A program made the position numbers and the translations under genes. DNA of 50,495 nt, taken from contig CAYVDJ010000012.1 of the NCBI GenBank assembly GCA_964450755.1, positions 1-50,495 of the forward strand. The letters are read 5' to 3'. Under the pieces are notes generated by a model. That model ran no database searches and was not told where the DNA came from. It worked only from the letters and a program-made list of their open reading frames with translations. How positions within the stretch are numbered: the first letter of the stretch is position 1; each line of letters opens with the position of its first letter. This stretch comes from JAADDG01 sp964450755 (lineage in GTDB: Bacteria > Campylobacterota > Campylobacteria > Campylobacterales > JAADDG01). Positions 1 to 8,661 of this stretch are shown piece after piece.

Positions 1-345
1 AGTGTTATTTTAAACGAAGATTTCAAAGAGATAAAAAAAGAGATAAAAAAGGGTGATTTTATCTATCTTGATCCCCCTTATGTGCCTCTAAACCAAACTT
101 CCAATTTTACGGCATATACCGATAGAGGTTTTGATAAAAAGATGCAGTTTGAGCTAAAAGAGTTTTGTGATTATATCGACAGGGCAGGGGGATATTTTAT
201 GCTCTCAAACTCCTATACCGATTTTGTGCTGGAGCTTTACAGAGATTATCGGATAAAAACAGTAACCGCAAGAAGAGCGGTAAACTGTAAAGCTTCAAGA
301 AGAGGGTCGGTTAAAGAGGTATTGATCAGAAATTATGGGCAGTAG
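1..345 (+). CDS. Dam-type DNA adenine-N6 methyltransferase, C-terminal fragment (5' end outside window)
   Basis: The frame is open from base 1 and ends at 345. It reads through the DPPY catalytic motif at bases 70-81 (residues 24-27 of the visible part), the signature of adenine-N6 methylases. The following residues (NFTAYTDRGF, later FMLSNSYTDF and the NCKASRRG segment near the end) match the C-terminal half of the D12/Dam class. An internal GTG at 82 is not the start, because DPPY lies before it. The upstream half, with the SAM-binding FxGxG motif, is off the window. It is convergent with the nickel permease, 15 bases away. Whether it is a lone methylase or part of a restriction system cannot be seen. 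Confidence 0.9.
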   Translation, partial: SVILNEDFKEIKKEIKKGDFIYLDPPYVPLNQTSNFTAYTDRGFDKKMQFELKEFCDYIDRAGGYFMLSNSYTDFVLELYRDYRIKTVTARRAVNCKASRRGSVKEVLIRNYGQ

Positions 346-360
346 AAATAAAAATATCTC

Positions 361-1005
361 TTAAACAAGCATTCCTCCCCCCACAATCAAAGAGATTACT
401 CCTGCTGTTGCAAAAATTCTTCTTACATTCTTTTGTGTTGTCAGAAGATTTTTGTTTACAAAAAGTATTACCAGACCAAAGCTTAAAAATACAAGCATTA
501 CTCCTGCGGTAAATGCTGCTACCATGCTTAGATCCACACTTTGAGACTCTATGGCTCCCAAAGTTATCAACATGCCTCTTACGCCTCCTATTCCCATCAA
601 TGCGCCTATTGTGAAAGCAGAAGCTTTGTCTGCCGTATCGCTTTTGTGATCATGAGTTTTACCAAACCATATATGGATGTGTTCCACTCCTTCGTGATAA
701 TGTTTTTTCAGATGAACTTTGTTGCTGTAAACCATATAAAGCAGATACAAACCTATAAAAATGATCACACTTGAGCTGATAACATCTCCGTAGGAGAGTA
801 TTTTGTCACTTATGTTGAAAGATTCCAGCAGCTTTGCAAAAACAAAGAGGCTTATACCGTGTCCTACGGCAAACAAAAAAGTGATGAGCATCGTTTTTTT
901 CTTGCTTTTGCCTATTGAAAAATCTGCTATTGCTGTTAAGTGATCCGGTCCAAAGGCATGTAGGATTCCATACCAAAAAACAATAATAAGTCCCAAATGG
1001 TGCAT
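361..1005 (-). CDS. NicO/NiCoT-like nickel (cobalt) permease, hydrogenase-linked
   Basis: This is a 214-residue polytopic membrane protein. Near the N-terminus it has HAFGPDH, an HX4DH motif typical of the nickel/cobalt permease families, in the first membrane segment, followed by a GHGIS segment. A His-rich hydrophilic stretch around residues 100-118 (HYHEGVEHIHIW, then THDH) probably lies on a metal-accessible loop. It is the last gene of the hyd operon, 12 bases after hydE. By position it likely supplies nickel for the hydrogenase active site. A TauE/SafE-like transporter is the alternative, but the motif and context favour nickel. Confidence 0.75.
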   Translation of the reverse strand: MHHLGLIIVFWYGILHAFGPDHLTAIADFSIGKSKKKTMLITFLFAVGHGISLFVFAKLLESFNISDKILSYGDVISSSVIIFIGLYLLYMVYSNKVHLKKHYHEGVEHIHIWFGKTHDHKSDTADKASAFTIGALMGIGGVRGMLITLGAIESQSVDLSMVAAFTAGVMLVFLSFGLVILFVNKNLLTTQKNVRRIFATAGVISLIVGGGMLV

Positions 1006-1017
1006 AATATCTCCCTT

Positions 1018-2424
1018 TTAATCATCCAGTGCAAAAGATTTGCCAAAGTATGGATTTGCTAACTGGTATTTGCTTAAAATTCTGCTGTAAAGCACACTGT
1101 TTTCAAACATATTTCCCATCATTATTACATTATTTATCTCAAATTTTCTTTTTAACTGGTTTAGTATATCCATACTCATATCCCCGAAAGCTTCAAATAT
1201 GGAGTATGCCAGAAATTTTTCTTCACAGTCTGCAAGTTTGAAGCTCATAACAGAACCCAAAAAAGAGGTATAATCAAATCCTCCCTCTTTGAAGAGGGTA
1301 TCTATCTTAAGTCCGCCGTTTCCGCGAAATTCCAAAGCTTTATCACTGAGTTCTTCAAAACCTCTCTCTTTGAGTTCCAAAAGTGCCGATAGAGTTTCAA
1401 AAAGATCATAATGGGAATTTTCCTGAAGCTCCTCAATGATATGGGAGAATTTTTCTTTAAAATTTTTGATGAGTTTTTTTCTGTTTTCATCATTTTGCAT
1501 ATTTTCCAAAATTTCTTTTAAATTGAACTTCTGAAAATTTATCACCTTTTTTGCATCTGTTTCATCTGCCACCATAAAACAGATACCGTTTGTTCTGCTT
1601 AGATTTGCTCCTGTTGTCTTTTTGAAACCTGCCTCTTTCTTGATGTTTAAAAACCTGTTAAGAACCATGTCTTTATGAAGATTTTGTAATTTTGAAGCAA
1701 CTCTTTTTGCTTTTATAATAGAGATGTTTTTCTTTACGATAGTGATTTTCAGATCATCGTTATTGTTAAAAAAGAGATAGTCTATCCCGCTCTCTTTGGC
1801 ATTTAAAGCCGCAAGTATGCTTCTTAGATTGTAACTTGCTTTGATATTTATAAATTTTTTTCCGGTTATCTCTTTTAGAGTTTCATCTTTTATAGTAGCT
1901 TTTAGAGTCGGTTTTTCTATCGAGAAAAGAGCTTTTGTTTCATCTTCGGTCAATATGAAAAGTTCGTTGATTTTTGAAGCATCTGTGATTAAAACAGCAC
2001 TTTTTTCACTGTAATGAGGAGAAAAAATTGTATTGTCTTGATATGTTTTTGGCTCATTGCAGTAGTGGGTGCAAAGATACTCGTCATCAAGATAATGTTC
2101 GTTTGAAGGATCTAGTATCTCATCCAAACATCTTTTACAGGGGGAAATATTATAGGTTTTTGATTTGAATGCTGTTTTGTTTACAGATACATTTTCCACT
2201 TTTGTCTGGATATTTCCCAAAAAGATTGAATGAGGAAGGTATTTTTGTGAAAGAGAGAGAAATTTGTTTAGTCTATCAACATTTTTATTCTCAAGAACCA
2301 TCTCTATCTTTTTGTCTTTTTGTATAACAGAACCCTCTATTTTGCTTTTATTTATGATCTCTTGTAAAAATCCCGCAAAATAGGTGTTGTTACTGTTAAA
2401 CTCTATTGTCTGTTTTATTGCCAT
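1018..2424 (-). CDS. hydE: HydE, hydrogenase accessory protein, degenerate HypF relative
   Basis: About 468 residues, in the position of hydE in Wolinella and Helicobacter hydABCDE operons. The N-terminal ~75 residues resemble an acylphosphatase domain. C96-x2-C99-x18-C118-x3-C122 closely copies one HypF zinc finger (CX2C-X18-CX2C), including a DP after the first pair. The rest is weakly similar to the HypF YrdC/Kae1-like parts, without their clear catalytic motifs. I chose ATG 2424, which overlaps hydD by 29 bases; ATG 2490 would add 22 residues without similarity and also lacks a good ribosome site. Its exact biochemical role is not established; a role in maturation or assembly is inferred from operon membership. 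Confidence 0.75.
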   Translation of the reverse strand: MAIKQTIEFNSNNTYFAGFLQEIINKSKIEGSVIQKDKKIEMVLENKNVDRLNKFLSLSQKYLPHSIFLGNIQTKVENVSVNKTAFKSKTYNISPCKRCLDEILDPSNEHYLDDEYLCTHYCNEPKTYQDNTIFSPHYSEKSAVLITDASKINELFILTEDETKALFSIEKPTLKATIKDETLKEITGKKFINIKASYNLRSILAALNAKESGIDYLFFNNNDDLKITIVKKNISIIKAKRVASKLQNLHKDMVLNRFLNIKKEAGFKKTTGANLSRTNGICFMVADETDAKKVINFQKFNLKEILENMQNDENRKKLIKNFKEKFSHIIEELQENSHYDLFETLSALLELKERGFEELSDKALEFRGNGGLKIDTLFKEGGFDYTSFLGSVMSFKLADCEEKFLAYSIFEAFGDMSMDILNQLKRKFEINNVIMMGNMFENSVLYSRILSKYQLANPYFGKSFALDD

Positions 2425-2965
2425 TTTTATACTCGCTTGTTGGATTTGCGTAACTGTGGATAATCTCCTTAAGGGAGATATCTTTGTCATTTTTGGTGTA
2501 TTTTATATGGAGTGTATCCAAATGATTGAGAGCTGCATCTATAAAGTTGTCAAAACTTTTTATCATATCACTGCTAAGGCCGATCTTTACCGTCTCTATA
2601 TCTTTGGGAACTATTCCTATGATATGAACATTTGCCATTTTGCCAAGAAGAGAGCAGATCTCAAGCATTTCAACTATCTCAACTTCATGAGCGGTTTGTT
2701 TGTAGCTTCCAAGTCCCAAAAGTTCGCTTGAAGGCAGATTATAGATTGCACCGGCTTTTTCATCTTTCATGGTAATTGTATCAAGGATGACAACATTGTC
2801 ATACTCCTGATAATAAGTCATCAGTTTAAAACCGAGAACTCCTCCGTCTATGATCGTAACATCATCAGAGAAGTTATAATTTTCTTCCAGATACTTTCCC
2901 GCATAAACGCCTATTCCTTCATCCTGAAAGATAATGGTACCGGCTCCGACTATTACTGTACTCAT
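2396..2965 (-). CDS. hydD: HydD, [NiFe]-hydrogenase maturation protease (peptidase family M52)
   Basis: 189 residues of the HyaD/HybD/HupD family. This endopeptidase clips the C-terminal peptide from the large subunit after nickel insertion. The N-terminal GAGTIIFQDEGIG matches the family G-x-G-[NT]-x-x-x-x-D-[DE]-G motif, with the Glu that contacts nickel. VVILDTI supplies the second-site Asp, and HEVEIVE near residue 93 supplies the His. It lies between hydC and hydE; its substrate is HydB, whose C-terminal extension is intact here. The C-terminal tail (residues after about 160) is longer than in E. coli homologues and overlaps the start of hydE. Confidence 0.93.
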   Translation of the reverse strand: MSTVIVGAGTIIFQDEGIGVYAGKYLEENYNFSDDVTIIDGGVLGFKLMTYYQEYDNVVILDTITMKDEKAGAIYNLPSSELLGLGSYKQTAHEVEIVEMLEICSLLGKMANVHIIGIVPKDIETVKIGLSSDMIKSFDNFIDAALNHLDTLHIKYTKNDKDISLKEIIHSYANPTSEYKNGNKTDNRV

Positions 2966-2998
2966 GATTCTCCTTTAAAAGCAAGGGAAAATACTCCC

Positions 2999-3691
2999 TT
3001 ACTCTTTTTTAAATTTGCTTCCTCCCACAACGATACCGATATCGCCTTCCTGCCAGAAGATTGTTCTCCATACTTCATAATAGATATGAAACATAGCCCA
3101 TACTATTATAAGATACATTGTTATATGATGCACTATTCTCACATCCATATATGTTCCCCCGCTTATTTTGACTGTCCAGTCTGTAGCGATATGAAGCAGC
3201 GCAGGCCACCAGCTTCCTATGGAACTGATACCGCTTTCAAGACCGTGAACATAGAGTTGAAGACCGGTAAAAAGCATCCAGAGAAGGAGCAGATGAAAGA
3301 TGAAAAAATATACTGCATTAAAACTGTCATTATGACCCGAGTCAAACTTTTTTACACGATTAAAAGTTATCAGGTTGATAAATACCGCTATAAATTCGGA
3401 TATGTTTTTTCCGTTTGGAATAAGTTTTTTGTACGGTTTTTCAAATCTTGAAAAGAAGTACAGATATGCTACAACTATGGAACTGACATCAAATATGATA
3501 GCCACTATGAAATGAAACCATCTGTTCCATGCCATTACATACTTATCCACCGCCGGATCGCTTATGAAACTCTGATAATAGGGATGACCGATATAAAGAC
3601 CGGTAATAACCGCTATGATCATGGAGACAGCCACTACCCAGTGGTTTAGTCTCATAAAGGTTGTCATCCTCTCTATTTTTTTATAACTCAT
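2999..3691 (-). CDS. hydC: HydC, membrane cytochrome b subunit of uptake hydrogenase
   Basis: 230 residues with four to five membrane segments, of the Ni/Fe-hydrogenase b-type cytochrome family. It anchors HydAB on the periplasmic face and passes electrons from the small subunit to the quinone pool through two b haems. Candidate haem ligands are His17 (RLNHWVV), the His in WNRWFHFIVAI, and the paired His in RIVHHITMYLIIVWAMFHIYYE. It starts 10 bases after hydB and is followed by hydD. Confidence 0.92.
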   Translation of the reverse strand: MSYKKIERMTTFMRLNHWVVAVSMIIAVITGLYIGHPYYQSFISDPAVDKYVMAWNRWFHFIVAIIFDVSSIVVAYLYFFSRFEKPYKKLIPNGKNISEFIAVFINLITFNRVKKFDSGHNDSFNAVYFFIFHLLLLWMLFTGLQLYVHGLESGISSIGSWWPALLHIATDWTVKISGGTYMDVRIVHHITMYLIIVWAMFHIYYEVWRTIFWQEGDIGIVVGGSKFKKE

Positions 3692-3701
3692 TTTCAGCTC
3701 C

Positions 3702-5444
3702 TTAGATAGAACAGCTTGTATTTACTTTAAACTTCCCTAACTCTTTGCCTTTTGTATCTACGATATGAACTGCACAGGCAATACAAGGATCAAAACTGTG
3801 GATAGTTCTTAACATTTCCAGAGGCTGGTTTGGATCGGCTACTTTTGTTCCTATCAGTGCAGATTCATAAGCACCCATTCGTCCCTTTTTATCTCGTGGA
3901 GAGGCATTCCATGTAGAGGGAACTACCGCCTGATAGTTTTCTATCTTACCGTCTTTGACAACCACCCAGTGTCCCAAAGCGCCTCTTGGAGCTTCAGCCA
4001 GTCCGAAACCTCTGGCATCTTTTGAAACTGATCCAAAATCAAATTCACTCCATGTGGAGAGATCTCCACTTGCCACATTTGCCGCCAGTTCATCAACCCA
4101 TTCCATCATAACATCAGCCATCATTTCGGTTTCAACCGCTCTTCCTGCCGTTCTTCCTACTGTGGAGAAGAGAACACTTGCCGGAGCAGGTTTTCCAAGA
4201 GAGAGTTTTTCTCCGAGTTTTGCCAAAAATCCCGTTACATATTTGGTTATCCTTTTGTCTTTTGCCGCAACTCCGACTATCATCCTTGCAAGAGGTCCGA
4301 CTTCAACTCTTGTATCTCCATAAACAGGAGCTTTTATCCAGCTGTATTTTTCATTTGTTTTAAAATATGAAAAACCGTCCTCTTTTTTCTCCAAACCTGT
4401 ATAGTTTGGTTCGGTTTTCCCTTCAAAAGGATGTAAAGGTTTATCATCCTTATACCATGAATGTGTAACATCTTCGGTAATTTTGTTTTGATCCAAAGGT
4501 AAAACTTTACTTAGATCACCATTTACCACGATTCCGCTTGGAAAGAGTTTTGATGATTTGTAAAATTCATTGTCATCAAGTCTGAAATCTCCGTAAGACA
4601 TATAGTTTTTAAGCCCTGCTCCCGTACCGTCAAGAGCTTCATCGGCATACATGGTTCCTGCCATCAGCACATCAGCGAGATAAGCATTTTTAACAAATTT
4701 TCTTGATTTTTCAAGAAGAGTTTTAAACAGTGCTATTCTTGCAGGATTTTTTATATCCTGAACACAGGTAACACCGCCCACGACAATCGATTGTGGGTGA
4801 GGCATCTTTCCGCCGAATATTGCCATCATTTTAGCCATATCCCGCTGAATGTCAAGAGCCTGAAGATAGTGTGCCGTTGCTATGAGATTTTGTTCCGGAG
4901 TAAGTTTGTAATGTTTGTTTCCCCAGTAGGCATTTGCGAAAAGTCCGAGTCTTCCCTGTTTTACAAATTTGGCAAGTCTCTCCTGAATCTGTTTCAACTC
5001 TGATTTACTTGTACCGTAGGGAGTATCACACCATTTGTAGGATTCCTCTTCCGCTTTTGAGGGGTCAGCTTTTAACGCACTTGTGATATCTACCCAGTCA
5101 AGACCGTGAAGATGATAAAAATGAACGGTATGATCATGCACATACAATGCGCCCTGTATCAGATTTCTTACAAGTCTTGCATTTTTTGGTATGGTTACTT
5201 TAAAAGCATCTTCTACTGCCTCTATACTTCTTTGATAGTGGGTTCCGGTACAGACTCCGCATATTCTCATAGCCAAAAGTCCTGCGTCTCTTGGATCTCT
5301 TCCTTTTAGTATGGTTTCTATCCCTCTAAACATCGTTGAACCGATATATGCCTCTTTTATTACATTGTCATCATCTATTACCGCTTCAACTCTAAGATGT
5401 CCTTCTATTCTCGTTATCGGATCTACTATTACATGTTTGCTCAT
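3702..5444 (-). CDS. hydB: HydB, [NiFe]-hydrogenase large (catalytic) subunit precursor
   Basis: 580 residues, full length for a membrane-bound uptake hydrogenase. The NiFe(CN)2CO site ligands are all present: C62 and C65 in RICGVC, and C554 and C557 in DPCIACAVH. Maturation is expected to cut after H560 and remove a 20-residue C-terminal peptide, longer than the usual ~15. It carries no signal peptide and is exported with HydA through the Tat system. The HydA stop and HydB start share bases at 5444. It catalyses H2 oxidation in the periplasm, feeding menaquinone via HydC. Confidence 0.97.
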   Translation of the reverse strand: MSKHVIVDPITRIEGHLRVEAVIDDDNVIKEAYIGSTMFRGIETILKGRDPRDAGLLAMRICGVCTGTHYQRSIEAVEDAFKVTIPKNARLVRNLIQGALYVHDHTVHFYHLHGLDWVDITSALKADPSKAEEESYKWCDTPYGTSKSELKQIQERLAKFVKQGRLGLFANAYWGNKHYKLTPEQNLIATAHYLQALDIQRDMAKMMAIFGGKMPHPQSIVVGGVTCVQDIKNPARIALFKTLLEKSRKFVKNAYLADVLMAGTMYADEALDGTGAGLKNYMSYGDFRLDDNEFYKSSKLFPSGIVVNGDLSKVLPLDQNKITEDVTHSWYKDDKPLHPFEGKTEPNYTGLEKKEDGFSYFKTNEKYSWIKAPVYGDTRVEVGPLARMIVGVAAKDKRITKYVTGFLAKLGEKLSLGKPAPASVLFSTVGRTAGRAVETEMMADVMMEWVDELAANVASGDLSTWSEFDFGSVSKDARGFGLAEAPRGALGHWVVVKDGKIENYQAVVPSTWNASPRDKKGRMGAYESALIGTKVADPNQPLEMLRTIHSFDPCIACAVHIVDTKGKELGKFKVNTSCSI

Positions 5445-6670
5445 TATTCATCTCCTCCTTTCTTTCCCGCTGCCGCACTGATTGCTGCATGGATTCCTAT
5501 ACCTATTGCCGCAGCGCTTAATAATCCCAAACCGAATTGATCTACTGTTTTTTCAACTCCTCCCGTAGGTGCTTTTATATGGGCATCTGCCATTGGCCTT
5601 TCCTGTGCATATTTATCCCAAAATTGAGGTTCACTGCATCCTATACATCCATGTCCCGCACCGATAGGCCAGTTTACGGCTTCGTTATATCTTATAATGG
5701 AACAGTTGTTGAAAGTCATAGGACCTTTACAACCCATTTTGTATAGACAAAAGTTATTTTGTGCACCTTCGTCTCCCCACTCTTCTACAAATTCTCCGGC
5801 GTCAAAATGCGCTCTTCTTTCGCAGTTATCATGGATTCTGTATCCAAATGCAAATTTCGGTCTGTTTAAATGATCCAGTTCCGGAACCTGACCTGTTAAA
5901 ACAAAATGTAGAATTGTTCCTGTTATATTTGCCGGATTTGCCGGACAGGCAGGGATATTTATGATAGGTTTTCCTCTTACAATATCCTGCACACCCACAG
6001 CACCGGTTGGATTTGGAGCGGCTGCCGGTACTCCTCCAAATGTTGCACATGTTCCCACAGCTACAACAGCGGCACTGTTTCTTGCCACTTTTTGCAGATG
6101 TTCTTCAAAAGTTTCCGCTTTTGCCCCTATCGTACACCACTCTTTTCCTTTTCCTATAGGAACCGAACCTTCAACAACACAGAGATATTTGCCTTTGAAA
6201 GTCTCCATAGCCTCTTCTAGGTGTGCTTCGGCCTGATGACCTGCCGCAGCCATAAGGGTTTCATTAAATTCCAATGATAAAATATCCAAAATAAGCTCAT
6301 CTATTGTGGGTGCGTCACTTCTCAAAATTGCTTCGGAGTTACCGGCACAATCTTGCAGTTCTATCCATATAACAGGTACTCTGTTCATAAGTTCCGCAGC
6401 TTTTGCCACCATAGGAGTAAACATGGGCGGTAACATCAACATGGCACATGCCGCACTTGCCCACTTCATAAAATCTCTTCTTGTAAAACCCTCTGTTTCA
6501 AGAACCTCTTCTATGGAAGTTTTTGATGCTGCCGGAATTTTTTCCAGTTCACTCAATCTTTTTTTCATCTTTTCCATCAATGAATTATAGTAAGCATCAC
6601 CTCGGTTTGTATTGACTCTTGCACCTTTTGAGCTGAAAAGCTGCATCAGGGCATCCCGTCTGTCTATCAT
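5444..6670 (-). CDS. hydA: HydA, [NiFe]-hydrogenase small (Fe-S) subunit with Tat signal
   Basis: 408 residues. The twin-arginine signal is TRRDFMKW at residues 63-70, followed by a hydrophobic stretch and MVAKAAE. About 60 residues precede the RR, and the start is firmly set by an AAGGAGGTGAT ribosome site 5 to 7 bases before ATG 6670. Expected Fe-S ligands are present for the distal cluster (HDNC, then FCLYKMGC) and the medial cluster (NNC, then HGCIGC). For the proximal cluster C108, GTC and PACP are present, but the second residue of the usual CxxC is Asn111 (CAGN instead of CTGC). A C-terminal hydrophobic helix anchors it in the membrane. First gene of the operon. Confidence 0.96.
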   Translation of the reverse strand: MIDRRDALMQLFSSKGARVNTNRGDAYYNSLMEKMKKRLSELEKIPAASKTSIEEVLETEGFTRRDFMKWASAACAMLMLPPMFTPMVAKAAELMNRVPVIWIELQDCAGNSEAILRSDAPTIDELILDILSLEFNETLMAAAGHQAEAHLEEAMETFKGKYLCVVEGSVPIGKGKEWCTIGAKAETFEEHLQKVARNSAAVVAVGTCATFGGVPAAAPNPTGAVGVQDIVRGKPIINIPACPANPANITGTILHFVLTGQVPELDHLNRPKFAFGYRIHDNCERRAHFDAGEFVEEWGDEGAQNNFCLYKMGCKGPMTFNNCSIIRYNEAVNWPIGAGHGCIGCSEPQFWDKYAQERPMADAHIKAPTGGVEKTVDQFGLGLLSAAAIGIGIHAAISAAAGKKGGDE

Positions 6671-6689
6671 AAATCACCTCCTTTATTAA

Positions 6690-6703
6690 AATGAATATTC
6701 ATT
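6690..6703. promoter_or_regulatory. 14-bp perfect palindrome before hydA
   Basis: AATGAATATTCATT is fully self-complementary and lies 20 bases upstream of the hydA start codon, next to its ribosome binding site. On the minus strand TTGATA and TTTTAT about 18 bases apart, just upstream, could form the hydA promoter, which would place the palindrome near the transcription start. It could be a repressor operator, but no regulator can be named. Confidence 0.45.
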
Positions 6704-6722
6704 CACTGATAAAAATGGTACA

Positions 6723-6751
6723 ATATTTAAGCTATCAAATCGCTTAAATAT
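6723..6751. promoter_or_regulatory. Inverted repeat (10-bp arms, 9-base loop) between cvfB and hydA
   Basis: ATATTTAAGC (6723-6732) and GCTTAAATAT (6742-6751) are exact reverse complements. The element lies between the CvfB-like gene and hydA, both on the minus strand. The cvfB-like gene ends at 6765, so on the minus strand this hairpin follows its stop codon and is trailed by TGTACCATTTTTATC. It could be a weak AT-rich terminator for the cvfB-like gene, or an operator over the hydA promoter. Confidence 0.5.
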
Positions 6752-6764
6752 AAGGGGAGGGAAG

Positions 6765-7625
6765 TTATATTTCCAAGGTAAAGGGAGATTGCAAGATGGT
6801 TTTTTGATTTTCCACTTTGATAAGATTTTTTTCCTGAAGCTGTGTAAGGGCTTTTTTGAAACTTTTTTTACTCAAAGAAAAGATCTCTTTTATGACCTGA
6901 GCGTCTGTTTTGTAGTGATAGGGCATCTCTCCTTTTGACTCTTTTAAAACCTTCAAAACTTTTTCCATTGCCGTTTTTTCTTTCTGTTCTCCTGTCGGTT
7001 GTAAAGAGATATCGAGTTTTCCGTCCTCTCTTATCTTTTTTATATATCCTTTTTTCTTTTCACCGATAGAGATTTTTTCAAAAATTTCATTGTGATAAAG
7101 CAGCCCTTCATATAGATTGTCAGCTATCACTTTGAAACCAAGAGGAGTTTTTGCAGTGATGATTATTTCTGTTTCCTGGTTTTTTTGCAGATTTTTTGTA
7201 TCGCTTTTTAGATATTTTTCGAGTTTTGTAGAACCTGTGAGGCGGTTGGTGTTTTTGTCAAGAGTTATATAAAAGATATGGCTCTCCCCCTTTTTAAGAG
7301 GGTATTTTTGAGCCGATTTTGGTATGAATAGATCTTTTGGAAGTCCCCATTCTGCAAAAGCGCCAAATTTTGTTATATCTACTACTTTAAGGTAGCCAAA
7401 CTCTCCTACCATTGCAAGAGGTCTTTCCGTCGTGGAGATCAATCTGTCTTCGGAGTCATTATAGATAAAAACATCCATCTCATCACCGATTTTCATAAGA
7501 TTTGTTACATATCTGTTTGGCAAAAGGACATCTTCACCGTTTTTACTCACGAGATAAAAACCGTGATCGCTTTTTCTGTCGATTTTCAGTCTGTTTACCC
7601 TGCCAAGTTCTATTTTACTGTTCAT
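6765..7625 (-). CDS. CvfB/YitL-like RNA-binding protein with S1-like domains
   Basis: 286 residues with the order typical of the CvfB family: consecutive S1-like OB-folds followed by a C-terminal winged helix (about residues 220-286). Diagnostic pieces are FGAFAEWGLPKDLFIP in the second fold, GSTKLEKYL, and GLLYHNEIFE in the third. The family binds RNA or DNA and affects gene expression; its precise substrate is not settled. It starts 18 bases after the end of the polyphosphate kinase gene, so the two are probably cotranscribed. Confidence 0.85.
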   Translation of the reverse strand: MNSKIELGRVNRLKIDRKSDHGFYLVSKNGEDVLLPNRYVTNLMKIGDEMDVFIYNDSEDRLISTTERPLAMVGEFGYLKVVDITKFGAFAEWGLPKDLFIPKSAQKYPLKKGESHIFYITLDKNTNRLTGSTKLEKYLKSDTKNLQKNQETEIIITAKTPLGFKVIADNLYEGLLYHNEIFEKISIGEKKKGYIKKIREDGKLDISLQPTGEQKEKTAMEKVLKVLKESKGEMPYHYKTDAQVIKEIFSLSKKSFKKALTQLQEKNLIKVENQKTILQSPFTLEI

Positions 7626-7643
7626 TTTTGTTGTATTCCTGTT

Positions 7644-8555
7644 TCAGTGTAAAAATTTTCCGCTTTTAATTCTCTGTCTTTTCATCAGTTCAAGCTCTTG
7701 AGCGCCTGAAATGACGATATTTTCATCGGTGAGATAGTCAAGTTCCGGGTCTCTTCCCTCATAATCGACGCTGTTTAATATGATTTTCATCGCTTCGAGT
7801 CTTGCTTTGTGTTTGTTGTCGGAGCGAAGAACCGTCCATGGTGCCTGATGTGAGTGTGTCTGCTTCATCATCTGATATTTTGTGTTGGTAAATTCATCCC
7901 ATCTGTCCTGTGCCTGAACATCTATCTCACTCAGTTTCCATTGTCTTAAAGGGTCGGTTTTTCTGCGTTCAAATCTTCTTGCCTGTTCCTCTTTTGTTAC
8001 GCTGAAATAGAGTTTTATCAGGATAATTCCCTGTCGTACCAGATCTTTTTCAAAACCTTTTACACCCCGCATAAAATCATCATACTCTTTTTTTGTGCAA
8101 AATCCAAAAACAGATTCGACCATGGCGCGATTGTACCAGCTGCGGTCAAAAAGGACGATCTCTCCGCCTCTTGGAAAATGGGATATATACTTTTGATAGT
8201 ACCATTGTGTTCTTTGCTCTTCAGTCGGTTTGCCAAGCGCTACTACACGGTAATGTTTTTCATTCATATAACGGGTTACTCTTCTGATCGTTCCTCCCTT
8301 ACCTGCCGCATCGCGACCTTCAAAAAGGATAATCATCTTTTTGCCGGTATTTTCAAGATGTTTTTGCAGTTTTATAAGTTCTGCCTGATAGGGTTTAAGC
8401 TCTTCCGCTTCACGAAATTTTTTTAAGGCTTTTTTTTCTATTTTCTTCTTTTGAACAGCTTTTTGTTTTAGTTTTTTGTACTCTTTGATTAACTCTTCGA
8501 TACTTTTTTTCTCTCCGTCAATTTCTACTGATTGTATCTGTTTGGTCTCTTCCAT
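7644..8555 (-). CDS. ppk2: Polyphosphate kinase 2 (PPK2)
   Basis: 303 residues. It has a P-loop GRDAAGKG at residues 80-87 and the PPK2 signatures GGTIRRVTRYMNEKHYRVVALGKPTE (split here only for mention), FDRSWYNRAMVE and RRKTDPLRQWKLS. This is a single-domain PPK2 that moves phosphate between polyphosphate and nucleotides, usually favouring NTP formation from NDP. The N-terminal ~70 residues are lysine-rich and probably helical. It is divergent from the DUF6394/K+ channel pair, separated by about 200 bases. Confidence 0.94.
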   Translation of the reverse strand: MEETKQIQSVEIDGEKKSIEELIKEYKKLKQKAVQKKKIEKKALKKFREAEELKPYQAELIKLQKHLENTGKKMIILFEGRDAAGKGGTIRRVTRYMNEKHYRVVALGKPTEEQRTQWYYQKYISHFPRGGEIVLFDRSWYNRAMVESVFGFCTKKEYDDFMRGVKGFEKDLVRQGIILIKLYFSVTKEEQARRFERRKTDPLRQWKLSEIDVQAQDRWDEFTNTKYQMMKQTHSHQAPWTVLRSDNKHKARLEAMKIILNSVDYEGRDPELDYLTDENIVISGAQELELMKRQRIKSGKFLH

Positions 8556-8661
8556 GATTTCCCTCCCTCTTTGCTTGATATTGTTATTTTACTCTTTTTA
8601 TGATTTTTTTTTACTAAATTTTGTTGTCTAATTAAAAAGAATTTATTAAGCCTTGTAGTTC

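Noticed and set aside
82..345. Dam fragment as a complete 87-residue gene from GTG 82
   Set aside because: The DPPY motif is encoded just before base 82 in the same open frame, so the gene runs in from outside the window.
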